Below the pieces are notes generated by a model that saw only the letters and a list, made by a program, of their open reading frames with translations, ran no database searches and had not been told where the DNA came from. 11,222 nt of DNA from Clostridiales bacterium (GTDB lineage: Bacteria > Bacillota > Clostridia > UBA8921). Of this stretch, positions 1 through 6,110 are shown one piece after another (position 1 is the first letter of the stretch; each line of letters opens with the position of its first letter). A program made the translations under genes and the position numbers. The stretch spans positions 1,766-12,987 of the forward strand of contig DOHE01000004.1 of assembly GCA_003535395.1 (NCBI GenBank), in the 5' to 3' direction.

Positions 1-248
1 AAATCCGGCCCTGTTGGCGTCAGTCTAAGCTCATGATTTTTAGCAAGGAGTTCAAGTTCAGAACGGGTCGGCCAGGCGTTTTGTATGCGGTCGGCCAAAT
101 CTTCCGGCAGATCTGGCAGAAGAGAAAAAACAGGATCTGGAGTCTTGAAGGCAAAAGTGAGGGATGTGGGTGTGATTTCCACGTCTCTCCTCCGGTACAT
201 ACCGGCCCGGGCAATTTCCCCGGTGATTTGTGATGTGATTTGTTTCAT
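1..248 (-). CDS. Unidentified protein, N-terminal 82 residues (runs off left edge)
   Basis: An open frame starts at the ATG at 248-246 (MKQITSQITGEIARAG) and stays open to the window edge without a stop. The start is supported by a TGGAGG ribosome binding site 8-13 bases upstream on the minus strand. The visible part is soluble and mixed in character: a polar N-terminus (RRRDVEITP) followed by a Leu/Asp/Glu-rich stretch (LLPDLPEDLADRI) that looks helical. There is no signal peptide or membrane segment. It lies 102 bp downstream of the protein phosphatase gene on the same strand, with no convincing terminator between them, so the two are probably co-transcribed. I do not recognise the family; no function is proposed. 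Confidence 0.6.
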   Translation of the reverse strand, partial: MKQITSQITGEIARAGMYRRRDVEITPTSLTFAFKTPDPVFSLLPDLPEDLADRIQNAWPTRSELELLAKNHELRLTPTGPD

Positions 249-350
249 TAATTTGCAGCCTCCAGGTACTATGCGAATGCCGGCAGTCAGACGGATCCCC
301 GATGGTGCAGCGCAGCAGAACCGCGGCAGGCAAGCTGCTCTGCAGTGCAG

Positions 351-827
351 TCAGTATTCCATAACAAATTGGATTTGAGCGAAACTTTCTACAGCGTGCG
401 GGATGTGCTTTCTGATCCATTTTATGGCTTCCGCACCGTCAAGCTTCAGTATCTCTTTGGCCATGCAGGCCAGAAATGTACCGGTCCGGCCGATTCCGGC
501 ATGGCAGTGGACCACCAGATTTTTGCCCTCGCCGGCCAGGTGGATGACCTCGCCGATGACCTGTTTCATCAATGCTTTGTCCGGGATGCTGTAATCCTGT
601 ACTGGAAGATTCAAAATCTGAAAACCTTCCTGCCGGTAAAGATAGAAGAGGTCCAAGCCGGTGACCGCCCTGGCTTCGAGTTCGTCGGTCAAAACCACAA
701 CAGCTTCTATTTTGAACTCCCTGTATGCATCAAGCAGGCTGCCGTCCCTGTCTCCGGAGTTAAATGGCATTGCACTCCGGTATATGTTTCCCGCCAATTC
801 AAAAGGAATGAGTGTCATCGGATGCAT
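351..827 (-). CDS. Dual-specificity/tyrosine-type protein phosphatase (Cys-based, CX5R)
   Basis: This 158-residue cytoplasmic protein carries the complete Cys-phosphatase signature HCHAGIGRTG at residues 107-116, with nucleophile C108 and phosphate-binding R114. The Asp in VQDYSIPD (about D78) sits where the general acid of the DSP/KAP/PTEN-type fold is expected. The family hydrolyses phosphate from Tyr or Ser/Thr residues (or other phosphomonoesters) through a phospho-cysteine intermediate. Its length matches a minimal single-domain DSP. The start at 827 is preceded by GGAGG with 8-base spacing. There is no signal peptide, no kinase partner in view and no extra domain, so the substrate is unknown. 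The neighbour downstream on the same strand (1-248) is unidentified but probably in the same operon. The family call is firm from the motif; the substrate class is not resolved. Confidence 0.9.
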   Translation of the reverse strand: MHPMTLIPFELAGNIYRSAMPFNSGDRDGSLLDAYREFKIEAVVVLTDELEARAVTGLDLFYLYRQEGFQILNLPVQDYSIPDKALMKQVIGEVIHLAGEGKNLVVHCHAGIGRTGTFLACMAKEILKLDGAEAIKWIRKHIPHAVESFAQIQFVMEY

Positions 828-857
828 TTTTCAAGCCTCCATCCTGTCCATGGAAAG

Positions 858-887
858 AGTATATCACATCACGGCTTTCAGCCGCAA
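858..887 (-). promoter_or_regulatory. Promoter of the phosphatase gene
   Basis: Read on the minus strand, TTGCGG (887-882) and TATACT (863-858) are separated by 18 bases. The -10 is preceded by TGA, i.e. an extended TGn -10. The pair lies about 30 bases upstream of the phosphatase start codon. The spacer contains the small palindrome GGCTGAAAGCC. This is a sequence-only call. Confidence 0.45.
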
Positions 888-998
888 CCTGGCACTACAT
901 AGAGCTTTTATTATTTTCAAAACAATCATAAGAACTTGCTGTGGCCTGTCCGGCACAAATTTGATTTTAGCGTTGATAATCGGTTCGTACAGACCAGA

Positions 999-1082
999 TT
1001 ATACATTAAACATGCCAATTTATACAATTCCGGGTATGTATTATACATTTGTATTGATATGATGTGGTAAACATGATAAAAG
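999..1082 (+). promoter_or_regulatory. Triple LytTR-type box plus promoter, copy 1
   Basis: TTATACATT (999-1007), TTATACAATT (1020-1029) and TTATACATT (1041-1049) start exactly 21 bp apart, so they lie on one face of the helix. Four bases after the third box comes TTGATA (1054-1059), a 17-base spacer, and TAAAAG (1077-1082) preceded by TGA (extended -10). LytTR regulators such as AgrA and the plantaricin regulators bind ~9-bp direct repeats with a 21-22 bp period placed just upstream of the -35. The first box contains TACATTAAA, close to the plantaricin box TACGTTAAT. Binding by the LytTR protein encoded at 5671-6015 is inferred. Confidence 0.7.
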
Positions 1083-1088
1083 TATTAC

Positions 1089-1310
1089 GAATGAAATAAA
1101 TAGTGCGAGCGAGGCCATGGTATTCGATCAAGGCAGATATCCACACCCTGGTCGGATAGAACGAGGGGATTAAGGGTGTGAAGGCAAGCAAAGAGATGAT
1201 GCCACTTGAGATTGCAGTGAAAAATGAAGGCCTAAAAGTTGGTAAAAATGGAGAACGAGCGAGAAAAATGGAGATTTTGAAAGATGAATGAGAGAGGGGT
1301 GAATAATATG
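1089..1310 (+). promoter_or_regulatory. Conserved transcribed leader, copy 1
   Basis: This is the stretch downstream of the predicted transcription start and conserved with 6111-6331. A perfect 8-bp helix can form between CACACCCT (1142-1149) and AGGGTGTG (1173-1180). It ends with GAGAGGGG and an ATG (1308) that opens only a six-codon frame (MRIDSS). A 37-codon frame (GTG 1178 to TGA 1291) is also open here but broken in copy 2. The metalloprotease starts 86 bp further on, so its mRNA would carry a leader of about 300 nt. No known riboswitch class is recognised. Confidence 0.4.
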
Positions 1311-1396
1311 CGTATTGATTCCTCCTAATTATTTGATTAATTGCCGTGTAATATCAATTTGTATTATCATTTTAAGAGAGAGAGGAGAGTTTATAT

Positions 1397-2002
1397 ATGA
1401 AATCAAGAAAAGCAAAAATAATAATCACCTTAATTGTTATTGTTGTTGGATTATCTTTACCAACACTTGTTCTCGCATACTCTGTTTGGCATCAAGGAGT
1501 TGATGCCTATGATAAAGAGATCGAAAGATGGTCAGGTTTTGCATCTCAAACAAAAAGTGATATTGCAACTGCTGCTGATACATGGAATGACCTTTATGCA
1601 TACTTTGACTTCCTTTGTATGGGGAACGATCATAATAATACTTCAACATATCCATATCATGACGAGCATAATCAAATAACAAAAATTGACGCAGGTTCTG
1701 CAGATGCATATTGGGCAGAAATTACGGTTGTTGATAAGACGTGGCTATTCTGGCCATTTACGTGGGAACTTGACGAAGCTGATATCAATATGAATGGTAA
1801 TAGCGGAGTATATTGGAATAACAATCCTCCCTGCTGGCCATATATTGATGTTCAATCTGTTATTCTCCATGAATTTGGACATTTTTTAGGTCTTGGCCAT
1901 TCAAGCGAAGAAGATGCTGTAATGTATTATCAAATTGATGGCGGAGAAATAAAAAGAAGTCTTGATATTGATGATGTCAACGGGATATATGCTATTTACT
2001 AA
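1397..2002 (+). CDS. Secreted matrixin-like zinc metalloprotease (M10-type metzincin)
   Basis: This 201-residue protein has an N-terminal signal peptide: Lys/Arg-rich start, hydrophobic residues 8-26, likely cleavage after VLA (27). The catalytic zinc motif HEFGHFLGLGH (158-168) is a full HExxHxxGxxH metzincin motif, with ligands H158, H162, H168 and catalytic E159. It is followed by a Met-turn Met (M176, AVMYY) and the C-terminal SLDIDDVNGIYAIY, which matches the typical matrixin ending. There is no cysteine-switch prodomain, so latency must be handled otherwise if at all. C74 and C146 could form a disulfide. The substrate is an extracellular protein or peptide, unknown. The ribosome binding site is GGAGAG upstream of ATG 1397. 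It follows repeat copy 1 and sits 31 bp before the 2034-2615 gene, so the two form an operon. Confidence 0.88.
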   Translation: MKSRKAKIIITLIVIVVGLSLPTLVLAYSVWHQGVDAYDKEIERWSGFASQTKSDIATAADTWNDLYAYFDFLCMGNDHNNTSTYPYHDEHNQITKIDAGSADAYWAEITVVDKTWLFWPFTWELDEADINMNGNSGVYWNNNPPCWPYIDVQSVILHEFGHFLGLGHSSEEDAVMYYQIDGGEIKRSLDIDDVNGIYAIY

Positions 2003-2033
2003 TATTTTAATATTAAAATATGGAGGGATCAAT

Positions 2034-2615
2034 ATGAAGCGTAGTTATAAATTATATTTGATAGCTTTTTCGATATCAATTTTATGTGGAATTATATTAA
2101 TTCCATTATTAGTACACCAAAAAACAGACATGCAATCTCAAAGACTTTATTCAAAAACTAATTTTGATAATATAGCAAAAAATTCACATGCGATCATTAC
2201 AGGAGAAATTGTCAGTATTTCAGAGGCAAAATGGGCTAACAATATAACATCAAAAGATGGGCAAAAAAACATTATATGCCGCGATGTTACAGTCAATATA
2301 ATTGAGTATTACAAAAATATACCAGATAACCCAAAAACTATTACACTTAGAATAATTGGCGGTACTATTGGCACTAATTCAATTAGTAGCGCAACTGATG
2401 AAATTAATATCCGAAAAGGCAAGGCCTTATTGATTCTTAATACCCCTTATCCAGACAGTGAAACCGGTAAACCTGTCTATGAATTATTGAGAGGTAATTT
2501 TTCATATCATAGCCTTCAAAACGATAACGAACGTATATTTGATATAGAACCTGGCATATCAATAAATTTAGACACACTCAAGACAGATATTAATCGTGTT
2601 GTAAGTCATAATTAA
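2034..2615 (+). CDS. Membrane-anchored or secreted protein, partner of the metalloprotease
   Basis: This is a 193-residue protein. I chose ATG 2034 because TATGGAGGGATC gives a good ribosome binding site 7-8 bases upstream; a longer frame exists but would overlap the metalloprotease gene. Residues 7-27 form one hydrophobic segment (signal anchor or signal peptide). The rest is predicted extracellular and beta-rich. It includes ITGEIVSISEAKWAN (about 57-71), a VTVNIIEYYKNIPDNPKTITLRIIGG core and GKALLIL around 134-140. This pattern (xxGxVxSxxxxW, V.V..Y, GG, GxxxLLxL) resembles uncharacterised small proteins often encoded beside matrixins in environmental bacteria. I recall this context rather than being able to test it. 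A decayed relative appears at 6339-6658. The function is unknown; it may assist, inhibit or anchor the protease (inference). Confidence 0.75.
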   Translation: MKRSYKLYLIAFSISILCGIILIPLLVHQKTDMQSQRLYSKTNFDNIAKNSHAIITGEIVSISEAKWANNITSKDGQKNIICRDVTVNIIEYYKNIPDNPKTITLRIIGGTIGTNSISSATDEINIRKGKALLILNTPYPDSETGKPVYELLRGNFSYHSLQNDNERIFDIEPGISINLDTLKTDINRVVSHN

Positions 2616-2660
2616 TTCTAATTCATATTAATAATCTATAGCAACTTGTCAGCAATTTAA

Positions 2661-2688
2661 GTCAGAAGTCAGAAGTCAGGAGTCAGGT
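2661..2688 (+). repeat. Four tandem heptamers (GTCAGAA/GTCAGGA)
   Basis: GTCAGAA occurs twice, then GTCAGGA and GTCAGGT, with a strict 7-bp period. Short heptamer arrays of this composition are scattered intergenically in several bacterial genomes. Here it sits directly before the hairpin at 2696-2721. Confidence 0.8.
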
Positions 2689-2695
2689 GCCAGGG

Positions 2696-2730
2696 ATCGG
2701 AGGCAAAAAACTGCCTCCGATTCTTTGTGT
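2696..2730 (+). terminator. Hairpin, possible terminator of the protease operon
   Basis: ATCGGAGGCA (2696-2705) pairs perfectly with TGCCTCCGAT (2712-2721) around the six-base loop AAAAAC, and is followed by TCTTTGTGT. It is 80 bp after the 2034-2615 gene. The T-run is interrupted, so termination strength is uncertain. The 3' half recurs at 10747-10768. Confidence 0.5.
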
Positions 2731-2910
2731 GCCTTCGATGACGCCTTCCGGCGGGGTTGGGTCGGGCTTGAAAACTTCAGGGAACTGTTTCGGAACGAAG
2801 CCTTTCTGCTGGAGATGCGAAACACCCTGTTTCTGACGGGGATCACAGTGCCGCTGCACGACGTGCTGGATGAAACGGCGGCCAAGAATCTTGAAAAAAG
2901 TAGAAGGTGA
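2728..2910 (+). pseudogene. Fragment of a sugar-type ABC transporter permease
   Basis: The frame encodes FRRGWVGLENFRELF followed by RNEAFLLEMRNTLFLTGITV. This matches the conserved N-terminal region of MalF/UgpA-type permeases (F-VGL-NF--LF------AL-NTL-FT---VP), where the first membrane helices begin. No proper start codon or ribosome binding site precedes it, the upstream helix is missing, and after VPL the frame runs into unrelated HDVLDETAAKNLEKSRR and a stop. Only about 40 of the family's roughly 290 residues are present. The fragment is visibly GC-richer than the genes on either side. I read it as a relic left by deletion or rearrangement, with the hairpin/heptamer repeat at its left edge. 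Confidence 0.5.
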
Positions 2911-2971
2911 ATAAGAAATGATTGATGCGGAAAAGTTGAAATTTTTTTTGTCGGGGTGAATCAAAACCGTG

Positions 2972-3000
2972 TTGACATACGTATTTATATATGAAAACAT
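2972..3000 (+). promoter_or_regulatory. Promoter of the sigma/anti-sigma operon
   Basis: A perfect TTGACA (2972-2977) is followed, after 17 bases, by AAACAT (2995-3000) with an extended TGA just before it. The -10 itself is weak. It looks like a housekeeping-type promoter rather than an autoregulated ECF promoter. The transcript would start about 40 bases before the TTG start of the sigma gene. Confidence 0.4.
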
Positions 3001-3045
3001 GGGTGCACCGGTAAACCCATATCACAGCAGCGGGGTGGGGACGTT

Positions 3046-3657
3046 TTGTTACAGATACATATGAACCGCAGGCCTTTTCATGATTCACAGAATGCGGAAG
3101 AGCAAATCGGACATAGTCAAGACATGGATCTGGAAAATCTGGTGATGACTTACTCTGCTCTGGTCTATTCGGTCATCAAAGGGTATTTCGACAGCGAAAG
3201 CGATATTGAGGAATGCGTTTCTGATGTATTCGTGAAATTTTGGAGGGCAATGGATCGGTATGACCCAGAGCGCATGAGTCTTAAAAACTATCTTGCCTTG
3301 ATTGCACGTCATACCGCCCTGGACCGGTACCGGAAGATGATGAGCAGGCAGGAGATACTGCCCTTAGAAGAAGCGGAACTGTTTGAAAGCGGGTCTGTAG
3401 AAGAAACTGTGCTGGATCATCTTGAACGGGAAGATATACTTCATGCCCTGGAGCAGCTGGACCAGGATGAAAGGGATATCATTATCAAAAGATTTTATTA
3501 TTATAAAAAAATAAAAGATATCGCGGTTGAAATGCAATGCAATATATCATATGTGAAAAATAGAATCCACAGAGGTAAATGCAAACTCAAACGGATATTG
3601 ATACAGAAAGCCAAAATTGAAACAGTCATTGATAATATATCAGAAACGGAGGATTGA
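3046..3657 (+). CDS. RNA polymerase sigma factor, ECF-like sigma-70 family
   Basis: This 203-residue protein has region 2 at about residues 30-97: NLVMTYSALVYSVIKGYF, then a Ser/Asp/Glu loop, DVFVKFWRAMDRYDP and LIARHTALDRYRK, which covers core binding and -10 recognition. Region 4 lies at about 130-188 (LDQDERDIIIKRFYYYKKIKDIA then NISYVKNRIHRGKCKLK), a helix-turn-helix for -35 recognition. Regions 1 and 3 are absent, as in ECF factors. TTG 3046 is preferred because GGGGTGGGG lies 5 bases upstream; ATG 3061 and ATG 3124 lack a ribosome binding site. The anti-sigma gene begins one base after its stop, so the pair is translationally linked. Its target promoters are not identifiable here. Confidence 0.88.
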   Translation: MLQIHMNRRPFHDSQNAEEQIGHSQDMDLENLVMTYSALVYSVIKGYFDSESDIEECVSDVFVKFWRAMDRYDPERMSLKNYLALIARHTALDRYRKMMSRQEILPLEEAELFESGSVEETVLDHLEREDILHALEQLDQDERDIIIKRFYYYKKIKDIAVEMQCNISYVKNRIHRGKCKLKRILIQKAKIETVIDNISETED

Positions 3658-3658
3658 C

Positions 3659-5077
3659 ATGAAACGGCTGGATGAACTGATTCAACTTTTAAATGTCGAG
3701 GATGTATCAGATGATAATATCACAAATTTGCCGGAGCTGACCACGCAGCGTATCCTGAAACGGACCCTTGAAAAGGCAGGATTGATTAAAAGAAAGCAAA
3801 GGTTCCAATTAAGAATCATACTGGTAGCGGCCATAGCGATGACACTGTCAGTCGCGGTTGCAGCGAAAGACATAATTGCTACAGTATTCAGGAGCATTTA
3901 TAAAGACTCCTCCCTGATTGTTGAAAAATACAACAGACAAGTCAATGCTTCCACAAGTAACAATGGTATTACATTTACAATAGAGAGTGTTCTGCGGGAT
4001 GATTTGGGTTATTACTTCTTTTATAAAATGAAGAATGAAATGTCCCCTTTTCAGGGCGGTCTCGTAGCTTCACTGACAGACCAGGTCACTTACATGCCCG
4101 GCTCCAGGATATCATCCGGAACAGCGAGGTTTGGAGGACCGATGCCTTCAGCGGAGGAAATGGATGAATATAGCAGTGTCTGGTATCTCCCGGATTCAAA
4201 AGCATTATCTGATGCAAAAAGTGTGGAGATAAAGATAGACAGGATCGTCGAACTGAACATTAATAACGAACGACAGCGCAGTGATTTCGATATCAGCAAA
4301 TATTTGGCAACGATCTCGAATCTAAACGCCCAGGAACTGCTGGAAACCAAAGCCGGCCGTATACTTGGACGAAAGAATCTTGATATCCTCCCTTATACAG
4401 GGAGCGAGTGCAGGATCGACAACATTGGCATCGTAGATGGGAGTTTATATATTAAACTGATAACGAAAGATTATTATCTATTATCATCTCCGGATTTGCA
4501 ACTGACAGATGGAGTTAATATTTATACCCCGGGCGCGACATTCAGGTCAAACACAGAGAATGTGGGAACAGCAGATTTCGTTTTCAGTCAAATAAATACA
4601 GACGAATTGGCAGGGCTGTATTTATTGATCTGTCAGCCGGACATAGTAAATGACCGAACAGGACCCTGGCAACTTTCTTTTCAATTGCCGGAGGAGAAAG
4701 CACCTGCTGCCATAATATTGCCAAATATCCAGTTCGGCATCTGGAACAGCCAGTGGCACACGGATGAAATCAGTATAACGCCTGTTTCGATATCTTTAAA
4801 TATAAGTACGGTGGAACCGGCAAGCCAGGAGGAAAATCAGACTACCGGACAAACGCATCTGCGTCTTTGGATGCAAGATGGAACGATGATCACAGGAAAG
4901 CCCAGATCCGGGACCGTGAGTTCAAGTCAGGACGGCAGATTGAACGCAAGAACGAATTTCTGGTTCACCCGAGCATTTCATATGGAGAACATCAATCAAA
5001 TCGAAGTCAGCGAAACCGCTGACTTTCAGGATATAAGGTTAGTTATAGAACCGGGTGCATACCAGGTACAACCGTAA
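3659..5077 (+). CDS. Membrane anti-sigma factor with DUF4179-like extracellular domain
   Basis: This 472-residue protein starts at ATG 3659 with GGAGG 5 bases upstream, one base after the sigma stop. Residues 1-50 are cytoplasmic and charged (MKRLDELIQLLNVEDVSDDN), where sigma binding is expected. One membrane helix spans 51-69 (LRIILVAAIAMTLSVAVAA). Residues 70-472 lie outside. The stretch YNRQVNASTSNNGITFTIES (91-110) matches the DUF4179 pattern of Bacillota anti-sigma proteins (YN..V..S...NGIT..I...), and the rest resembles the beta-rich DUF5643-like C-terminal module. In such pairs the protein holds the sigma factor at the membrane until an envelope signal arrives. The signal is unknown. 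The gene is complete, with no frameshift. Confidence 0.85.
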   Translation: MKRLDELIQLLNVEDVSDDNITNLPELTTQRILKRTLEKAGLIKRKQRFQLRIILVAAIAMTLSVAVAAKDIIATVFRSIYKDSSLIVEKYNRQVNASTSNNGITFTIESVLRDDLGYYFFYKMKNEMSPFQGGLVASLTDQVTYMPGSRISSGTARFGGPMPSAEEMDEYSSVWYLPDSKALSDAKSVEIKIDRIVELNINNERQRSDFDISKYLATISNLNAQELLETKAGRILGRKNLDILPYTGSECRIDNIGIVDGSLYIKLITKDYYLLSSPDLQLTDGVNIYTPGATFRSNTENVGTADFVFSQINTDELAGLYLLICQPDIVNDRTGPWQLSFQLPEEKAPAAIILPNIQFGIWNSQWHTDEISITPVSISLNISTVEPASQEENQTTGQTHLRLWMQDGTMITGKPRSGTVSSSQDGRLNARTNFWFTRAFHMENINQIEVSETADFQDIRLVIEPGAYQVQP

Positions 5078-5156
5078 CAATGCTGCAGGCTCTTAGGAAT
5101 GATTTCGAGAAAAGTGATTGACGTTGTTATACAAATTTCTGAATGGGGGAATGGAT

Positions 5157-5606
5157 ATGCATAAAAAGTTAAAGACTTATCTTTCATTAATTATTGCACT
5201 GGTTATGATTCCATTCAAAACCCTTGCGTGTGATCCAAACTTGATCCCAACTTGCCATGATGATATATATTTGTACCAGACAGAAATGTATAATGAAGGG
5301 TGGTGGTCTACGAATGATCAAAATCAAGTAATATACATGTATAATGAAATGTACGATAATGAATGGCGGCTGGTAATTCCAGACTGTGGGAATAACAATT
5401 CATATATTGATTATTCATATCAATGTGAAGCTATATGGGGCTGCACTCATCAATATACACGAAATGCATATAAAGATGATAATTCAGCATACCTTTGGTA
5501 TCAATATACACCAGTACCCAACCAATATGGCGGTTATGATTACCATACAATATGGTGTGCTACATATACAGGAACTGATTATTTTGATTGGTGCAGTGCT
5601 CACTGA
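5157..5606 (+). CDS. Small secreted Cys- and Tyr-rich protein, unknown
   Basis: This 149-residue protein starts at ATG 5157, which has GGGGG with 7-8 base spacing; the in-frame ATG 5151 is too close to it. Residues 1-23 form a signal peptide (MHKKLKTYLSLIIALVMIPFKTLA) with likely cleavage before C25. It is not a canonical lipobox because the -3 position is Thr. The mature part has seven Cys (ACDP, PTCHD, PDCGN, YQCEA, WGCTH, IWCAT, DWCSA) and about twenty Tyr plus several Trp, suggesting a disulfide-stabilised extracellular fold. I recognise no family. It lies 79 bp after the anti-sigma gene and 64 bp before the LytTR gene. One TTATACAAATT box (5127-5137) lies in its upstream gap. Confidence 0.75.
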   Translation: MHKKLKTYLSLIIALVMIPFKTLACDPNLIPTCHDDIYLYQTEMYNEGWWSTNDQNQVIYMYNEMYDNEWRLVIPDCGNNNSYIDYSYQCEAIWGCTHQYTRNAYKDDNSAYLWYQYTPVPNQYGGYDYHTIWCATYTGTDYFDWCSAH

Positions 5607-5670
5607 TAGTAATTGGAAAGCAATGGCTGCGAGCATTAGGGAAGGGAATTCTCTATTATGGGGTGAGATT

Positions 5671-6015
5671 ATGGATGCAAGCATTGATTATAACATGAAC
5701 CACAGTGTAGTATATACCCAGAAAGGTGTACTATTGCACTTAAACACGAAGGATATTATATACCTGGAGAGCCAATGGAGAATAATAATAGTTAATACAT
5801 TAACCGCCAAACACCAGATATATTCTGCTATATATAAAGAAGAAGAAAAGCTTAGCAACTATGGTTTCATCCGCACGCACCAAAGTTATTTAGTAAATGT
5901 AAATTATATTAATAAAGTAGCAGGCAATAATATATTTCTTAAAAATTCCACGATTCTGCCGATTAGCAGGAGGTATCATAAAAATATCAAAACAGCGCTG
6001 TTACGGGAAGGATAA
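5671..6015 (+). CDS. Stand-alone LytTR-family DNA-binding regulator
   Basis: This is a 114-residue protein. ATG 5671 is chosen for its GGGGTGAG ribosome binding site; a longer frame begins upstream but overlaps the 5157-5606 gene and has no good signal. Almost the whole protein is a LytTR domain (about 10-112): KDIIYLESQWRIIIVNT, then a helix EEEKLSNYG, then FIRTHQSYLVNVNYINKVAG and ILPISRRYHKNIKTALL, all family hallmarks. It has no receiver domain, so no phosphorylation input is visible, and no membrane segment. LytTR proteins bind pairs of direct repeats with a 21-22 bp period. Two such triple-box promoters exist in this window, one starting at the last base of this gene's stop codon. Control of those promoters is inferred. 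Confidence 0.9.
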   Translation: MDASIDYNMNHSVVYTQKGVLLHLNTKDIIYLESQWRIIIVNTLTAKHQIYSAIYKEEEKLSNYGFIRTHQSYLVNVNYINKVAGNNIFLKNSTILPISRRYHKNIKTALLREG

Positions 6016-6020
6016 CCAGA

Positions 6021-6104
6021 TTATACATTAAACACACCAATTTATACAATTCCGGGTATGTATTATACATTCGTATTGATTTGATGTGATAGGCATGATA
6101 AAAA
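6021..6104 (+). promoter_or_regulatory. Triple LytTR-type box plus promoter, copy 2
   Basis: TTATACATT (6021-6029), TTATACAATT (6042-6051) and TTATACATT (6063-6071) again start 21 bp apart. TTGATT (6076-6081), a 17-base spacer and TGA-TAAAAA (-10 at 6099-6104) follow with the same spacing as in copy 1. All three boxes, both spacings and the extended -10 are conserved, while neighbouring bases differ, which argues that these are the functional parts. Confidence 0.7.
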
Positions 6105-6110
6105 GTATTA

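Larger units (their letters stand above)
993..1310 (+). repeat. Long direct repeat, copy 1 (regulatory module)
   Basis: This 318-bp segment is repeated at 6015-6331 with high identity, nearly equal length and the same order of parts: three 21-bp-spaced boxes, a promoter, a leader, a strong ribosome binding site (AGAGAGGGG) and an ATG. Both copies begin ACCAGATTATACATT. Identity is highest in the first 200 bp and falls, with small indels, towards the 3' end. There are no terminal inverted repeats and no target-site duplication that I can see, so it does not look like an insertion sequence or MITE. It fills most of the gap between the phosphatase and metalloprotease genes. Confidence 0.9.

Noticed and set aside
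58..420. 120-codon minus-strand frame across the phosphatase end and the 1-248 gene
   Set aside because: It overlaps both better-supported genes in another frame and has no ribosome binding site.
1006..1191. Minus-strand frame with a look-alike at 5987-6241 (both contain SFYPTR-WISALI-YHGL)
   Set aside because: Similarity is fully explained by the DNA repeat. There is no ribosome binding site, the ends do not match, and the frames run across the LytTR boxes and promoter on the other strand.
1100..1200. Group II intron 5' end (GTGCGAG) in both repeat copies
   Set aside because: No domain V hairpin, no reverse transcriptase and far too short; the match is only a few bases.
5386..5670. N-terminal extension of the LytTR frame
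   Set aside because: It overlaps the Cys-rich protein gene in another frame, and the good ribosome binding site is at 5671.
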